From CAVPGH01 sp046726955 (lineage in GTDB: Bacteria; Acidobacteriota; Vicinamibacteria; Fen-336), in NCBI GenBank assembly GCA_046726955.1, contig JBKPBQ010000567.1:1-6467 (forward strand): a stretch of DNA of 6,467 bases, written 5' to 3'. A model generated the notes under the pieces. It saw only the letters and a program-made list of their open reading frames with translations. It was not told where the DNA came from and ran no database searches. Within the stretch, counting starts at the first letter, position 1. Every line of letters starts with the position of its first letter. Both the position numbers and the translations under genes were made by a program. Positions 1 to 6,467 of the stretch are shown piece after piece.

Positions 1-1433
1 CCCGACGGCTTGGGCGGGCTCGTGCCGCGCGTGTGCGTATCGGGTCCTTGAGCGGGGGGCGCGCCCGCCGCGGCGACGACGGCGCCCGGCCGCGGCCCGC
101 CGCCAGTGGGGGCCGGCGCTCCTGACGCACCGCCGTCACCCTGAAAGAAGTCGCTGGGAGTCGCTCCCGTGATCAGGCGCGCTCCGCGTCCGACGGTCAG
201 GTCCTGGATCAACCACTGGACGAACACGAGGGCGCGCATCAGGGCCTGCGCGAGGTACACGAGGTGGATGAACGCCCAGATGAACCAGGCGGGAAATCCC
301 CACACGGGGACGCCGAACACGTTCGCGACGGCCCTCCACCGGCCGATGACGGCCATGGTCCCCTTGTCGAAGTACTTGAAGGGCGGCAGCGGCGGCTTCC
401 CGCGCACCTTGCGCACGATGTCCTTCGCGGCGTGGGTGCCCTCCTGCATCGCGACCTGGACCAGGCCCGGGAGCGGCTTGCCGCTCCTGGGGTCGATCGA
501 GAGCGCCATGTCGCCGGCGACGTAGATGTCCGGATGGCCCGCGATCGTGAGGTCCGGCCCGACCTTGATGCGCCCGCCCTTGTCGGTCTCCGCCTGCGTG
601 GCCTTGGCGAGCGTACGCGCCAGCGGCGTCACCGCCACGCCACCGCCCCAGATCACGGTCCGCCCGTCCAGCCGAACCAGGCCGTCCGGACCCTGGTATG
701 TCAGGCCCTCCTTGTCGATGTCCTTCACCATCACGCCGGTCCGGACCTCGACGCCGAGCCGTTCCAGCGACTGCGTCGCCTTGCGCGACAGTTTGTCGGG
801 GAAGGGCGGGAGCACGCGCGGCGCGCCGTCCATCAGGATGATCTGCGCTTCCTCGGGGCGGATGGATCGGAAGTCCTTCTTCAGCGTCTCGCGCGCGATC
901 TGTGCGATCGCGCCCGCCATCTCGACGCCGGTGGGGCCCGCGCCCACGATGACGAACGTGAGCCATGCGCGCCGGCGCGCGGGGTCAGAGGTCCGCTCCG
1001 CGACCTCGAACGCGTAGAAGATCTTGTGGCGGACGCCGGTGGCCTCCTCCACGCTCTTGAGGCTCGGCGCCCACTCGCGCCACGCGTCGTGGCCGTAGTA
1101 CGAGGTCTGCGAGCCCGTGGCGACGATCAGCGAGTCGTAGTCGAGCTGCGCCCCGTCGGCGAGGCGGACGGTCTTGGAGGCGGGATCGATGTCCACGACG
1201 TCGCCCAGCAGGACGCGCGTGTTCTCCTGGCGGCTGAGCACGCTCCGCAGCGGCGCGGCGATCTCGCCCGGCGAGAGCGAGCCGGTCGCCACTTGGTAGA
1301 GCAGCGGCTGGAACAGGTGGAAGTTGCGCTTGTCGATGAGAGTCACGTCCACCGGCGCGCCCTTGAACGCCTGCGCGGCGCGGAGCCCTCCGAACCCACC
1401 GCCGACGATGATCACTCTGTGGTTGCTGGCCAT
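1..1433 (-). CDS. ndh: Type II NADH:quinone oxidoreductase (NDH-2), 3' end beyond window
   Basis: This is a single-subunit, non-proton-pumping NADH dehydrogenase that passes electrons from NADH through FAD to membrane quinone on the cytoplasmic face of the inner membrane. The frame starts at ATG 1433 and is open to base 1, giving at least 477 residues. Visible motifs are the N-terminal FAD Rossmann glycines GGGFGG (11-16), then KRNFHLFQPLLYQVATG, which is typical of NDH-2. The second, NADH-binding Rossmann motif is VGAGPTGVE (163-171), and the FAD-contacting YVAGD is at 304-308. A quinone-side GLVQVAMQEG segment follows. A Trp/Phe/Leu-rich amphipathic stretch at about 378-421 is the usual membrane-anchoring C-terminus. 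The catalytic cysteines of sulfide:quinone reductases are absent, which argues against that relative. After residue 421 the protein runs into at least 56 Pro/Gly/Ala-rich residues, unlike the short tails usual in the family. An in-frame ATG at 1595 is a possible but less likely start. Family assignment is firm; the tail and true end are not resolved. Confidence 0.9.
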   Translation of the reverse strand, partial: MASNHRVIIVGGGFGGLRAAQAFKGAPVDVTLIDKRNFHLFQPLLYQVATGSLSPGEIAAPLRSVLSRQENTRVLLGDVVDIDPASKTVRLADGAQLDYDSLIVATGSQTSYYGHDAWREWAPSLKSVEEATGVRHKIFYAFEVAERTSDPARRRAWLTFVIVGAGPTGVEMAGAIAQIARETLKKDFRSIRPEEAQIILMDGAPRVLPPFPDKLSRKATQSLERLGVEVRTGVMVKDIDKEGLTYQGPDGLVRLDGRTVIWGGGVAVTPLARTLAKATQAETDKGGRIKVGPDLTIAGHPDIYVAGDMALSIDPRSGKPLPGLVQVAMQEGTHAAKDIVRKVRGKPPLPPFKYFDKGTMAVIGRWRAVANVFGVPVWGFPAWFIWAFIHLVYLAQALMRALVFVQWLIQDLTVGRGARLITGATPSDFFQGDGGASGAPAPTGGGPRPGAVVAAAGAPPAQGPDTHTRGTSPPKPS

Positions 1434-1445
1434 CTCTCCCGCCTC
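1434..1445 (-). promoter_or_regulatory. Ribosome binding site of the NDH-2 gene
   Basis: Reading the minus strand, CGAGGCGGGAGAG directly precedes ATG 1433. GAGG sits 8 nt from the ATG, a good Shine-Dalgarno spacing. This site, and the standard position of the Rossmann glycines about ten residues into the protein, support ATG 1433 over the in-frame ATG at 1595, which has no purine-rich site before it. Confidence 0.6.
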
Positions 1446-1538
1446 GCCGTCGTCGTGGAGCAAGGCCCGCGCCAGCGCTAACTCGTTGTGATCCGGGGTC
1501 CAGCCACGCGCCTTCTGCCGGGAGTTCGCACGGCGATT

Positions 1539-1550
1539 GCGAGATCTCGC
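1539..1550. repeat. Perfect 12-bp palindrome upstream of NDH-2
   Basis: GCGAGATCTCGC reads the same on both strands and ends 106 bp from the NDH-2 start codon. A dimeric regulator could bind such a site, but no second copy was noticed. A palindrome of this length arises by chance reasonably often in a few hundred bases, so an operator role is only a guess. Confidence 0.25.
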
Positions 1551-1752
1551 GCGCTCCGCGATTCCCTGGCGCGGCGATCCGGGAAGGGCCTCCATGACGA
1601 AGTCGTTGAGCCGACGTAGACATCCGATCCGGGGGCCGCGCACCCTCCACGCTGGCCTCGTCCTTGCCTCTGGTGGCCGGCGGGACCGCGATGCACCCGA
1701 GGACACGCACGTGCAGAGCGGCCTGCCATCTCGATCTCCTCCCGAAATCGCC

Positions 1753-3816
1753 TCATGCCGCCGCGATCGCGAGTGGCTCCGGAGACAGGCGCTTGAGGGT
1801 GCCGACGAGCGAGCGGTAAAGAGCCAGAGGACCGGGCGCGACGACCGCGCCCGCGGAGGCCTGCGGCTCGTGGACGAGGCTGCGCTCGAGAGCGTCGAGC
1901 GCGCTCTGGAGGTCCGGAGTGGGTAGCGCGCGACCCTCGGTGACGCGGGCGGCCAGCGCCTCCAGCGTCTGCGCAATGGCGCCGTCGATCTCCAGCGCCC
2001 GGGCCTGCGCCGCTCCCGACAGCGCCGGATCGCGCCGATGGCGCGCCAGCGAGAGCAGCAGGACGAAGACGATCTGGGCGTCGGCGGTCTTCCTCTGGAG
2101 CGCGTCGATGTCCGAGGGGTCCGCCTCGAACTTCGTGGACTCGATGAGCGCCTGCACCTCCGCCACCTTCAGGGAGATCCGCCGGCGCCAGGAGTCGACG
2201 TCCGCGGCCGTCAGGGGGCGCCCCTCGCTCGTGCGCGTCCGGGCCAGGTCCGCGAGCAGGCGCAGCGCCTCGGAGAGGCGAGCGCGCAGCGCGTCTCTCG
2301 CCCGCTCCGGCCAGAGGTAGTGCTCGACGAGACCGAAGACGATGAGGCCGAAGGCGATCCCGATCAGGCGGTCGCGGATGACCTGGGCGCTGACGGCCAT
2401 GCCGAAGCCCTGGAGCGTCGCCTTCCAGAAGGCGAGGCCGACCTGGTAGCCGCCGTACGAGATACGAGGAGAGCCCGCGTTCGCCCAGGCCGTGACCGCG
2501 CATCCCGCGCCGAAGACCAGCAGGAAGCCGCCGATGTTATCAACATTGGGCAGCACGTACATCAAGGCGACGAGGCCCATGACCCCGCCGACCGCCGCGC
2601 CGCCGAAGCGAAGAATCCCCTTCTGATTACTCGCGCCGATCGTGGACAGCGCCACGACGAAGACCGTGATGACGCACGTGTAGATCTCCGGGTAGTCGAA
2701 CCCGATGAATGCGAGGTAGCAGATGAGCGCGGCGAGCGTGCCCTTGATCGCGAACCGGACGTAATTGCGATTCTCGAATGCATCGGGAACGAAGAAACCC
2801 GGCCGGTGCGCGGGCAAGACCCCCGCCCCCGGCATCGCCAGCGCGATCTCGTCGAGCGTGCGCTCGACGTCGGCGAGGGGCGAGCCCTTCGCGGAGGCCT
2901 GCTCGGGGGATAGTCCCACCCATTGCGCAAACTGGGGCCGCTGCCATTCCTGCAAGCCTTGGCGCAGCTGCCGGCAGCCCTCCGCCGCTCTGCGGAGACG
3001 CACAGCCTCGTCGAAGGTGACTGACTCCGAGGCCAGCGCCTCCAGCGCGCTCGCGGCCGTCACCAGTCGATCCGCGAGCGTGATGAGCGCGGCCAGGGAC
3101 TCGTGGTGCGCACGTGCCCAGGAGTGCACGAGGCTCGCGGTCTTGAGAAAGGCCGCCGGCCGCGTCATGCCCGCGATGGAGAGCGTGCCGAGGGAGGGGG
3201 GAGGCGGCTCCGCCGAGGTCTGGTCGGCCCGGCGGCGGAGCGCGTGCTCGACGGCTCGAAGCCGCATGTCCAGCTCGCGGCGGAGCAGCGAGAGAGGGTG
3301 TCCCGGAGACAGCAGGAGCTGGACGCCGACGTTGATCGCGAGCCCGAGTGTCGCGCACCACCACAGCCAGAGCACGAACTCGACCACGACCTCGGCGCTG
3401 GGAGGCGCAATGTCAGGCCAGATCATGGCCAAGGCGGTCGGAACGCCGAGAGCCGATCCGATCGCGCCGACCGTCAGGGCACGCTTCAGGAAGAGCCCGA
3501 CGAAGAAATAGCCGGCAAAGAAGCAGATGCGGAGCCAGGGGGTGCCGAGGGACAGCTCCAAGGCGAGGACCGCCGTTCCGAAGCCGAGGGTGAGGGCGAC
3601 CCAACCGAGGATCGACCCCAGGACGGTGGCGGCTGTGTCCTCCTGCGTGATCAGGTAGATGACCACGAAGGCGACGAGGCTGTGCGGCATCCGGAACATC
3701 AGGACGAGCGTGATGGTGATCAAGCAGGCGAGGGTGATGCGCACGGTGGCGCCGCCCCTCCCGGGGGTCGGAAGGAGCTCACGCCGCAGGAAGTCGAGGA
3801 GCGTCGAAGCGGTCAC
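1753..3816 (-). CDS. FUSC-family inner-membrane exporter (MdtO/AaeB-like)
   Basis: This is a predicted inner-membrane transport subunit of a tripartite efflux pump. The family (fusaric acid resistance, AaeB, MdtO) exports aromatic carboxylic acids or drugs; the substrate here is unknown. The 687 residues match the usual length (E. coli AaeB and MdtO are about 650-690). There are two membrane blocks: hydrophobic segments at about 22-170, and a second set at about 352-503. Each is followed by a helical, charged cytoplasmic region (about 175-345 and 505-687), the duplicated layout of full-length FUSC proteins. Family-like stretches in the second block are SPRISYGGYQ (449-458) and IRDRLIGIAFG (480-490), followed by EHYLWPERA (498-506). 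The start is GTG 3816, whose GTGA overlaps the adaptor's TGA. No clear Shine-Dalgarno precedes it, so translational coupling is likely. The next in-frame Met is at residue 40, inside the first membrane segment, which would be a poor start. It ends at TGA 1755-1753. Family is confident; the MdtO-versus-AaeB subtype is less so. Confidence 0.9.
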   Translation of the reverse strand: MTASTLLDFLRRELLPTPGRGGATVRITLACLITITLVLMFRMPHSLVAFVVIYLITQEDTAATVLGSILGWVALTLGFGTAVLALELSLGTPWLRICFFAGYFFVGLFLKRALTVGAIGSALGVPTALAMIWPDIAPPSAEVVVEFVLWLWWCATLGLAINVGVQLLLSPGHPLSLLRRELDMRLRAVEHALRRRADQTSAEPPPPSLGTLSIAGMTRPAAFLKTASLVHSWARAHHESLAALITLADRLVTAASALEALASESVTFDEAVRLRRAAEGCRQLRQGLQEWQRPQFAQWVGLSPEQASAKGSPLADVERTLDEIALAMPGAGVLPAHRPGFFVPDAFENRNYVRFAIKGTLAALICYLAFIGFDYPEIYTCVITVFVVALSTIGASNQKGILRFGGAAVGGVMGLVALMYVLPNVDNIGGFLLVFGAGCAVTAWANAGSPRISYGGYQVGLAFWKATLQGFGMAVSAQVIRDRLIGIAFGLIVFGLVEHYLWPERARDALRARLSEALRLLADLARTRTSEGRPLTAADVDSWRRRISLKVAEVQALIESTKFEADPSDIDALQRKTADAQIVFVLLLSLARHRRDPALSGAAQARALEIDGAIAQTLEALAARVTEGRALPTPDLQSALDALERSLVHEPQASAGAVVAPGPLALYRSLVGTLKRLSPEPLAIAAA
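3813..3816 (-). promoter_or_regulatory. GTGA stop/start overlap coupling adaptor and exporter
   Basis: The adaptor's TGA stop (3815-3813) and the exporter's GTG start (3816-3814) share bases. The sequence upstream of the GTG lacks a purine-rich ribosome site, so the exporter is probably translated by ribosomes finishing the adaptor. This would keep the two subunits in step. Confidence 0.6.
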
Positions 3817-4955
3817 CGGCTGGCCGAGCGCAACGTGCCGTGCACGGTCGCGACCGCGGAGGCGCCGAGCCGGAAGGAATCGTCCGGATCGTCCACCTGG
3901 ATGCGCACGGGGAAGCGCGCCGCGAGCCGGATCCAGTCGAGCGAGCGCTCGACTCGCGGGAGTCCCCCTACGCTCGTCCCGTTCTCGGGAAGCACGGCCC
4001 AGCCGAGCCCGACCACCGTCCCCTGGAAGTGCTTGCCGGGCTGGGACTGCAGGTAGAGGTCGGTCTTGGCGCCGGCGGGAATGTGCCTGAGCTGCGTCTC
4101 GCGGAAGTTGGCGACGACGTACCAGGTGCCCGTGTCCACGAGGGTAAAAACCTCCACGCCGGCCCGAGCGAACGCCCCCTTGGAGATGTTCATGTTGACT
4201 ACTTTTCCAGTGAACGGGGCCACGACGCGGCAATATCCGAGGTCGAGCTCCGCCGCGTGCAGCGCCGCCTCCGCCGCCGCCACCCTCGCGTTGTTGCCTT
4301 CGCTCTCTCCGACCGCGTCCAGGGCCCGGGCGCGCTCGGTGCGCGCCTGCCGCAGCGCGGCCTCGGTGGCTCCGTGGCTGGCTCGACTCGCCGTGAGTGC
4401 GGCCTCCGCGGCGTCCCGTTGCGTCCGCGCCTCCTCCAGGCGATCGGCGGTGACGAACTGCTGCGGCAGCAGCGGCTCGAGGCGTCGCAGGTGGTCGTCG
4501 GCGTGCTGGAACTGCGTCTCCAGACGAGCCACGTCCGCCGCGGAGGCGTCGAGCTGGGCCTCGGCCTTGGCGATCCCAGCCGTGGCCGTGGCCGCGCCGT
4601 TCTTCAGCCCGTCGACCTCGTTGCGGGTGAGGGCGAGGGTGGCCCGGGCGCGCTCCAACGCGATCTCGTACGGCCGGGGATCGACGAGGAAGAGGAGGTC
4701 GCCCTCGTTCACCTGCTGGTGGTCGCGCACCTTCAGCTCGACGATGTGGCCGGTGACCTGGGGTGCGATGCCCACGAAGTTGGCGCGGACCGTGGCGTCG
4801 TCCGTCTGCGGCCTCGTCTCCCACTGCAGGAGGGTCACCGCCACCGCGATGGCCGCCCCCGCCACGATCGAAGCGCCCACGATCCGGCCGACGAGGCGAC
4901 GGGCGGGGTCCGGATCCTTCTCGACGACGGGTTCGACGACCGGTTCGTCAGGCAT
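3813..4955 (-). CDS. HlyD/EmrA-type periplasmic adaptor (membrane fusion protein, AaeA/MdtN-like)
   Basis: The 380-residue adaptor should bridge the FUSC exporter and the TolC-like channel across the periplasm. A short charged N-terminus leads to one membrane anchor at about 25-44. TDDATVRAN (51-59) is the signature of EmrA/AaeA-type adaptors. The biotinyl-lipoyl first half is at about 60-95 (PQVTGHI, then VNEGDLLFLVDPRPYEIAL). A long Ala/Glu/Arg-rich coiled-coil hairpin spans about 97-237. The second lipoyl half and beta-barrel follow, with APFTG (246-250), WYVVANFRETQL (278-289) and RFPVRI (347-352). The hairpin tip fits the TolC-docking consensus RLxxL-x6-S/T: R158, L159, L162 and T169. 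The start is ATG 4955, 3 nt after the DUF1656 stop. The C-terminus overlaps the exporter start, which ties it to that FUSC partner rather than to an RND or MFS pump. Confidence 0.93.
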   Translation of the reverse strand: MPDEPVVEPVVEKDPDPARRLVGRIVGASIVAGAAIAVAVTLLQWETRPQTDDATVRANFVGIAPQVTGHIVELKVRDHQQVNEGDLLFLVDPRPYEIALERARATLALTRNEVDGLKNGAATATAGIAKAEAQLDASAADVARLETQFQHADDHLRRLEPLLPQQFVTADRLEEARTQRDAAEAALTASRASHGATEAALRQARTERARALDAVGESEGNNARVAAAEAALHAAELDLGYCRVVAPFTGKVVNMNISKGAFARAGVEVFTLVDTGTWYVVANFRETQLRHIPAGAKTDLYLQSQPGKHFQGTVVGLGWAVLPENGTSVGGLPRVERSLDWIRLAARFPVRIQVDDPDDSFRLGASAVATVHGTLRSASR

Positions 4956-4958
4956 GGG

Positions 4959-5162
4959 TCACACCCTGAAGAAGGCCACCCACAGCACGAGGGTGACGAG
5001 AATGGCCAGGCTCGTGTACACGAGCGCCCGAGGGCCGACGTAGGGATCGATCCCGACGTGCACGAAGAGGCGTCTCGTGACGATCGCGAGCACGATCCCG
5101 ATCGACGCGCAGAGCATCCAGGACGGGAAGAAGGAGCCGACAAGGTTGAGCTGGGGTCCCAT
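4959..5162 (-). CDS. DUF1656 / AaeX-like small membrane protein
   Basis: This 67-residue protein is the kind routinely encoded beside FUSC pumps (AaeX next to aaeAB in E. coli). Its biochemical role is not established; it is presumed to be an accessory inner-membrane part of the pump. The N-terminus has the family pattern (LVGSFFPSWML, residues 7-17). There are two hydrophobic segments at about 13-29 and 47-65, separated by a short loop with RR (30-31) and GIDPYVGPRAL (37-47). The start is ATG 5162, because the frame upstream of it runs antiparallel-free through the channel gene and is only a shadow there. The gene begins 20 nt after the channel stop and ends 3 nt before the adaptor ATG, so it is co-transcribed with both. 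Identification rests on size, hydrophobic profile, N-terminal motif and position. Confidence 0.85.
   Translation of the reverse strand: MGPQLNLVGSFFPSWMLCASIGIVLAIVTRRLFVHVGIDPYVGPRALVYTSLAILVTLVLWVAFFRV
4964..4967 (-). promoter_or_regulatory. Ribosome binding site of the adaptor gene
   Basis: AGGG on the minus strand lies 8 nt before ATG 4955, inside the last codons of the DUF1656 gene. Its spacing supports the chosen adaptor start. Confidence 0.5.
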
Positions 5163-5172
5163 GGCGGATGTA

Positions 5173-5179
5173 CCTCGCT
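5173..5179 (-). promoter_or_regulatory. Ribosome binding site of the DUF1656 gene
   Basis: AGCGAGG on the minus strand lies just after the channel's TAG stop and 10 nt before ATG 5162. It fills the only space available between the two genes and decides the short 67-residue start within a much longer open frame. Confidence 0.55.
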
Positions 5180-5182
5180 TAG

Positions 5183-6467
5183 CTAGGGCCGCCCGCGCGG
5201 CTCGAGAGGCGCCTCGCCCGTGCTGAAGGCGAGGGTCGCGGACGCCTCGTGGAGCTGGAGCCTCGTGTCGAGCTCGACGAAGCGCGCGCGGCTCAGCTCC
5301 CGGCGCGCCACGAGCAGGTTGGTCAGGGTCTCGAGCCCGTGCCGGTAGGACTCGAACGTCGCGTCGTAGGACTTCTGCGAGGCGTCGAGGAGCGCGGCCG
5401 CGGTGTCGAGCCGCCGCACCGCGAGCCTCACGTCCGTGTAGGCGGTCCACACCTCGCGGATCGCCTTGTCCCGGCTCGCGGTCATCTCGTCCTCCGCGGC
5501 GCGCCGCTCCGCGTCTGCCAGCTCCACCCGTCGCCTCGTGGCTCCGCCCTCGAAGACGTTCCAGGTCAAGGCGAGCCCCACGCCGTAACCGGGCTCGGTG
5601 GCGCTGAACCAGCCGGTGGGAGAGTTGCCTCCGGTGACGCGCACGCGGCCGGTGAGCAGGTTGACGTCGCCCACCAGGGACAGGGTCGGCCAGTACGCCG
5701 CGCGCGCCCGGCGGACGGCCGCTTCCTTCGCGCGGACCTCGGCGACCCGGGCGATGAGGTCCGGCCGCTGCTCGAGGGCCCGGTCGATCACCTTGTCCAC
5801 CGAATCCTCCAGGGCCGCCGGCGCGGGCAGGACGGCGAAGTCCGCCACCTGGATGGGCGTCGTGGGAGGGAGCCCGATGCTGTCGGCCAGCTTCACCTGG
5901 GCGTCGCGTTCCCGCGAGCGCACGTCCTCGAGGTCGAACTCCGCCTGCGCCTCCTGCTGCCGGGCGAGCGCGACCTCGGGGAGGGTGGCGAGGCCGTTCT
6001 GCAGCCGGCTTTCCGCCGCCTCGCGCACGTTGCGGGCCGACTCGAGAGCACTCTCGGCCACCGCGATCTTGGCGAGGAGGCTCGTCTGCGCGAAGAAAGC
6101 CCGCTGGACCTGGAAGACGATGTTCTGGTGCGTGCGGTTGAACCCCAGGTTCGCGGCCAGCAGGCGCTGCTTGGCCGCGTCCTTCAGGCTCCCTCGGCGC
6201 CCGAAGTCGAGAAGCAGCCACCGCAGGTTCAGCGAGGGCAGGGCCTGCTCCATGTCGGCGCGGAAGAAGCCGTTCGGAGCCACGTCCTTTGGGGCAGGGA
6301 ACGCCTGGCTCTGATAGCCCCCGAGGGCGGCAAGCGTGAGCACCGGAAAGTACTCACTTTCCACGAGGCCGACGCCGATCGCGGCCTGGCGCGCCCGCTC
6401 CCAGGCCACGCGCGTCTCTGGGTTCAGCCGCTGGGCGAGGTCTACGAGCTCGGCGAGCTCGTAGCGC
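5183..6467 (-). CDS. TolC/OprM/NodT-family outer-membrane efflux channel, N-terminus beyond window
   Basis: This is the outer-membrane exit duct of the pump, expected to act as a trimer whose helical barrel reaches into the periplasm. The frame is open through base 6467, with 427 residues visible. The signal peptide and any lipobox Cys lie outside, so lipoprotein status is unknown. The first visible residues (YELAELVDLAQRLNPETRVAW) are the family's typical opening. The internal duplication is clear. Repeat one has ARQAAIGVGLVESEYFPVLTL near residues 25-45, and repeat two has AVRRARAAYWPTLSL at about 250-264. ALEQRPDLIA (230-239) precedes repeat two as usual. Strand and turn signatures are LRWLLLDFGRRGS (about 81-93) and LTWNVFEGGATRR (about 300-312), with YRHGLETLTNLLVAR at about 374-388. 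A GTG at 6409 is in frame but falls within conserved sequence and is not the start. It is the first gene seen in the operon. The stop is TAG 5185-5183. Confidence 0.93.
   Translation of the reverse strand, partial: RYELAELVDLAQRLNPETRVAWERARQAAIGVGLVESEYFPVLTLAALGGYQSQAFPAPKDVAPNGFFRADMEQALPSLNLRWLLLDFGRRGSLKDAAKQRLLAANLGFNRTHQNIVFQVQRAFFAQTSLLAKIAVAESALESARNVREAAESRLQNGLATLPEVALARQQEAQAEFDLEDVRSRERDAQVKLADSIGLPPTTPIQVADFAVLPAPAALEDSVDKVIDRALEQRPDLIARVAEVRAKEAAVRRARAAYWPTLSLVGDVNLLTGRVRVTGGNSPTGWFSATEPGYGVGLALTWNVFEGGATRRRVELADAERRAAEDEMTASRDKAIREVWTAYTDVRLAVRRLDTAAALLDASQKSYDATFESYRHGLETLTNLLVARRELSRARFVELDTRLQLHEASATLAFSTGEAPLEPRGRP

Larger units (their letters stand above)
1434..1752. other. 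319-bp gap between the efflux operon and NDH-2; no convincing gene
   Basis: This is the only sizeable non-coding stretch. It should hold the end of the efflux transcript and possibly a promoter for the NDH-2 gene. I see no strong G/C stem followed by a T run on the minus strand, so no intrinsic terminator can be called. I also see no clear -35/-10 pair. It contains a perfect 12-bp palindrome, GCGAGATCTCGC, at 1539-1550. All three minus-strand frames are largely open. One begins with an ATG overlapping the exporter stop (1756 to 1478). Another is in frame with NDH-2 from ATG 1595. Neither encodes a protein I recognise. The first has weaker third-position G/C bias than the flanking genes, as expected of non-coding DNA. 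Confidence 0.6.

Noticed and set aside
264..1481. A 405-codon plus-strand open frame opposite NDH-2
   Set aside because: It is antisense to a gene with clear NDH-2 motifs. Long antisense frames are expected at this G+C content, and its Arg/Glu/His-rich product resembles no family.
1707..1714. Short palindrome GCACGTGC just downstream of the exporter gene, considered as part of a terminator
   Set aside because: It has only a 4-bp arm, no loop and no following T run on either strand.
3817..4824. Open frame continuing upstream of the FUSC exporter, which would add a large N-terminal extension
   Set aside because: The extension overlaps the adaptor gene in another frame and is Arg/Gly-rich with no membrane or domain signature. 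The FUSC protein has family length when started at GTG 3816.
3840..5186. A 448-codon plus-strand open frame opposite the adaptor and DUF1656 genes
   Set aside because: It runs across two well-supported genes on the other strand and gives a low-complexity, charged product with no domain. It is a codon-bias shadow.
5163..6221. Open frame continuing upstream of the DUF1656 gene through the channel gene
   Set aside because: It overlaps the conserved TolC-family coding sequence in another frame and has no recognisable content. The 67-residue product from ATG 5162 has the DUF1656 size and a ribosome site.
1..6467. tRNA, rRNA, riboswitch, CRISPR, insertion sequence or phage features
   Set aside because: No repeat-spacer periodicity, transposase-like product, terminal inverted repeats or RNA-gene signature was seen on either strand. 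Almost all of the window is accounted for by five coding regions.

Overview
The window is very G+C-rich, with strong G/C preference at third codon positions. Every supportable gene lies on the minus strand, so transcription runs from high to low coordinates. The contents are ordinary for a Gram-negative, outer-membrane-bearing bacterium: a TolC-type outer-membrane channel, a FUSC-type inner-membrane exporter with its adaptor, and a type II NADH dehydrogenase. The base composition and gene style suggest a soil or environmental proteobacterium or a related high-GC phylum. I cannot place it more precisely from sequence alone.

Layout, in transcription order. (1) 6467-5183: a TolC/OprM/NodT-family outer-membrane efflux channel, missing its N-terminus at the window edge. 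(2) 5162-4959: a 67-residue DUF1656 (AaeX-like) small membrane protein. (3) 4955-3813: a HlyD/EmrA/AaeA-type periplasmic adaptor. (4) 3816-1753: a 687-residue FUSC-family inner-membrane exporter resembling MdtO/AaeB. The spacings are 20 nt, 3 nt and a 4-nt GTGA overlap, so these four form one tight operon that supplies all parts of a tripartite efflux pump plus the DUF1656 accessory protein. The promoter must lie beyond the right edge. (5) 1434-1752: a 319-bp gap with no convincing gene. (6) 1433 to the left edge: a type II NADH:quinone oxidoreductase (NDH-2), whose reading frame is still open at base 1 through an unusual Pro/Gly/Ala-rich tail.

Together, the exporter would take small, probably aromatic or amphipathic acidic compounds or drugs from the cytoplasm or inner membrane. 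The adaptor and TolC-like channel would carry them across the periplasm and outer membrane. The substrate cannot be read from the sequence. NDH-2 is a respiratory enzyme with no necessary link to the pump and probably has its own expression signals.

I found no RNA gene, mobile element, CRISPR array or clearly novel system. The points most worth a second look are the NDH-2 tail, the start site and possible N-terminal extension of NDH-2, and the content of the 319-bp gap.
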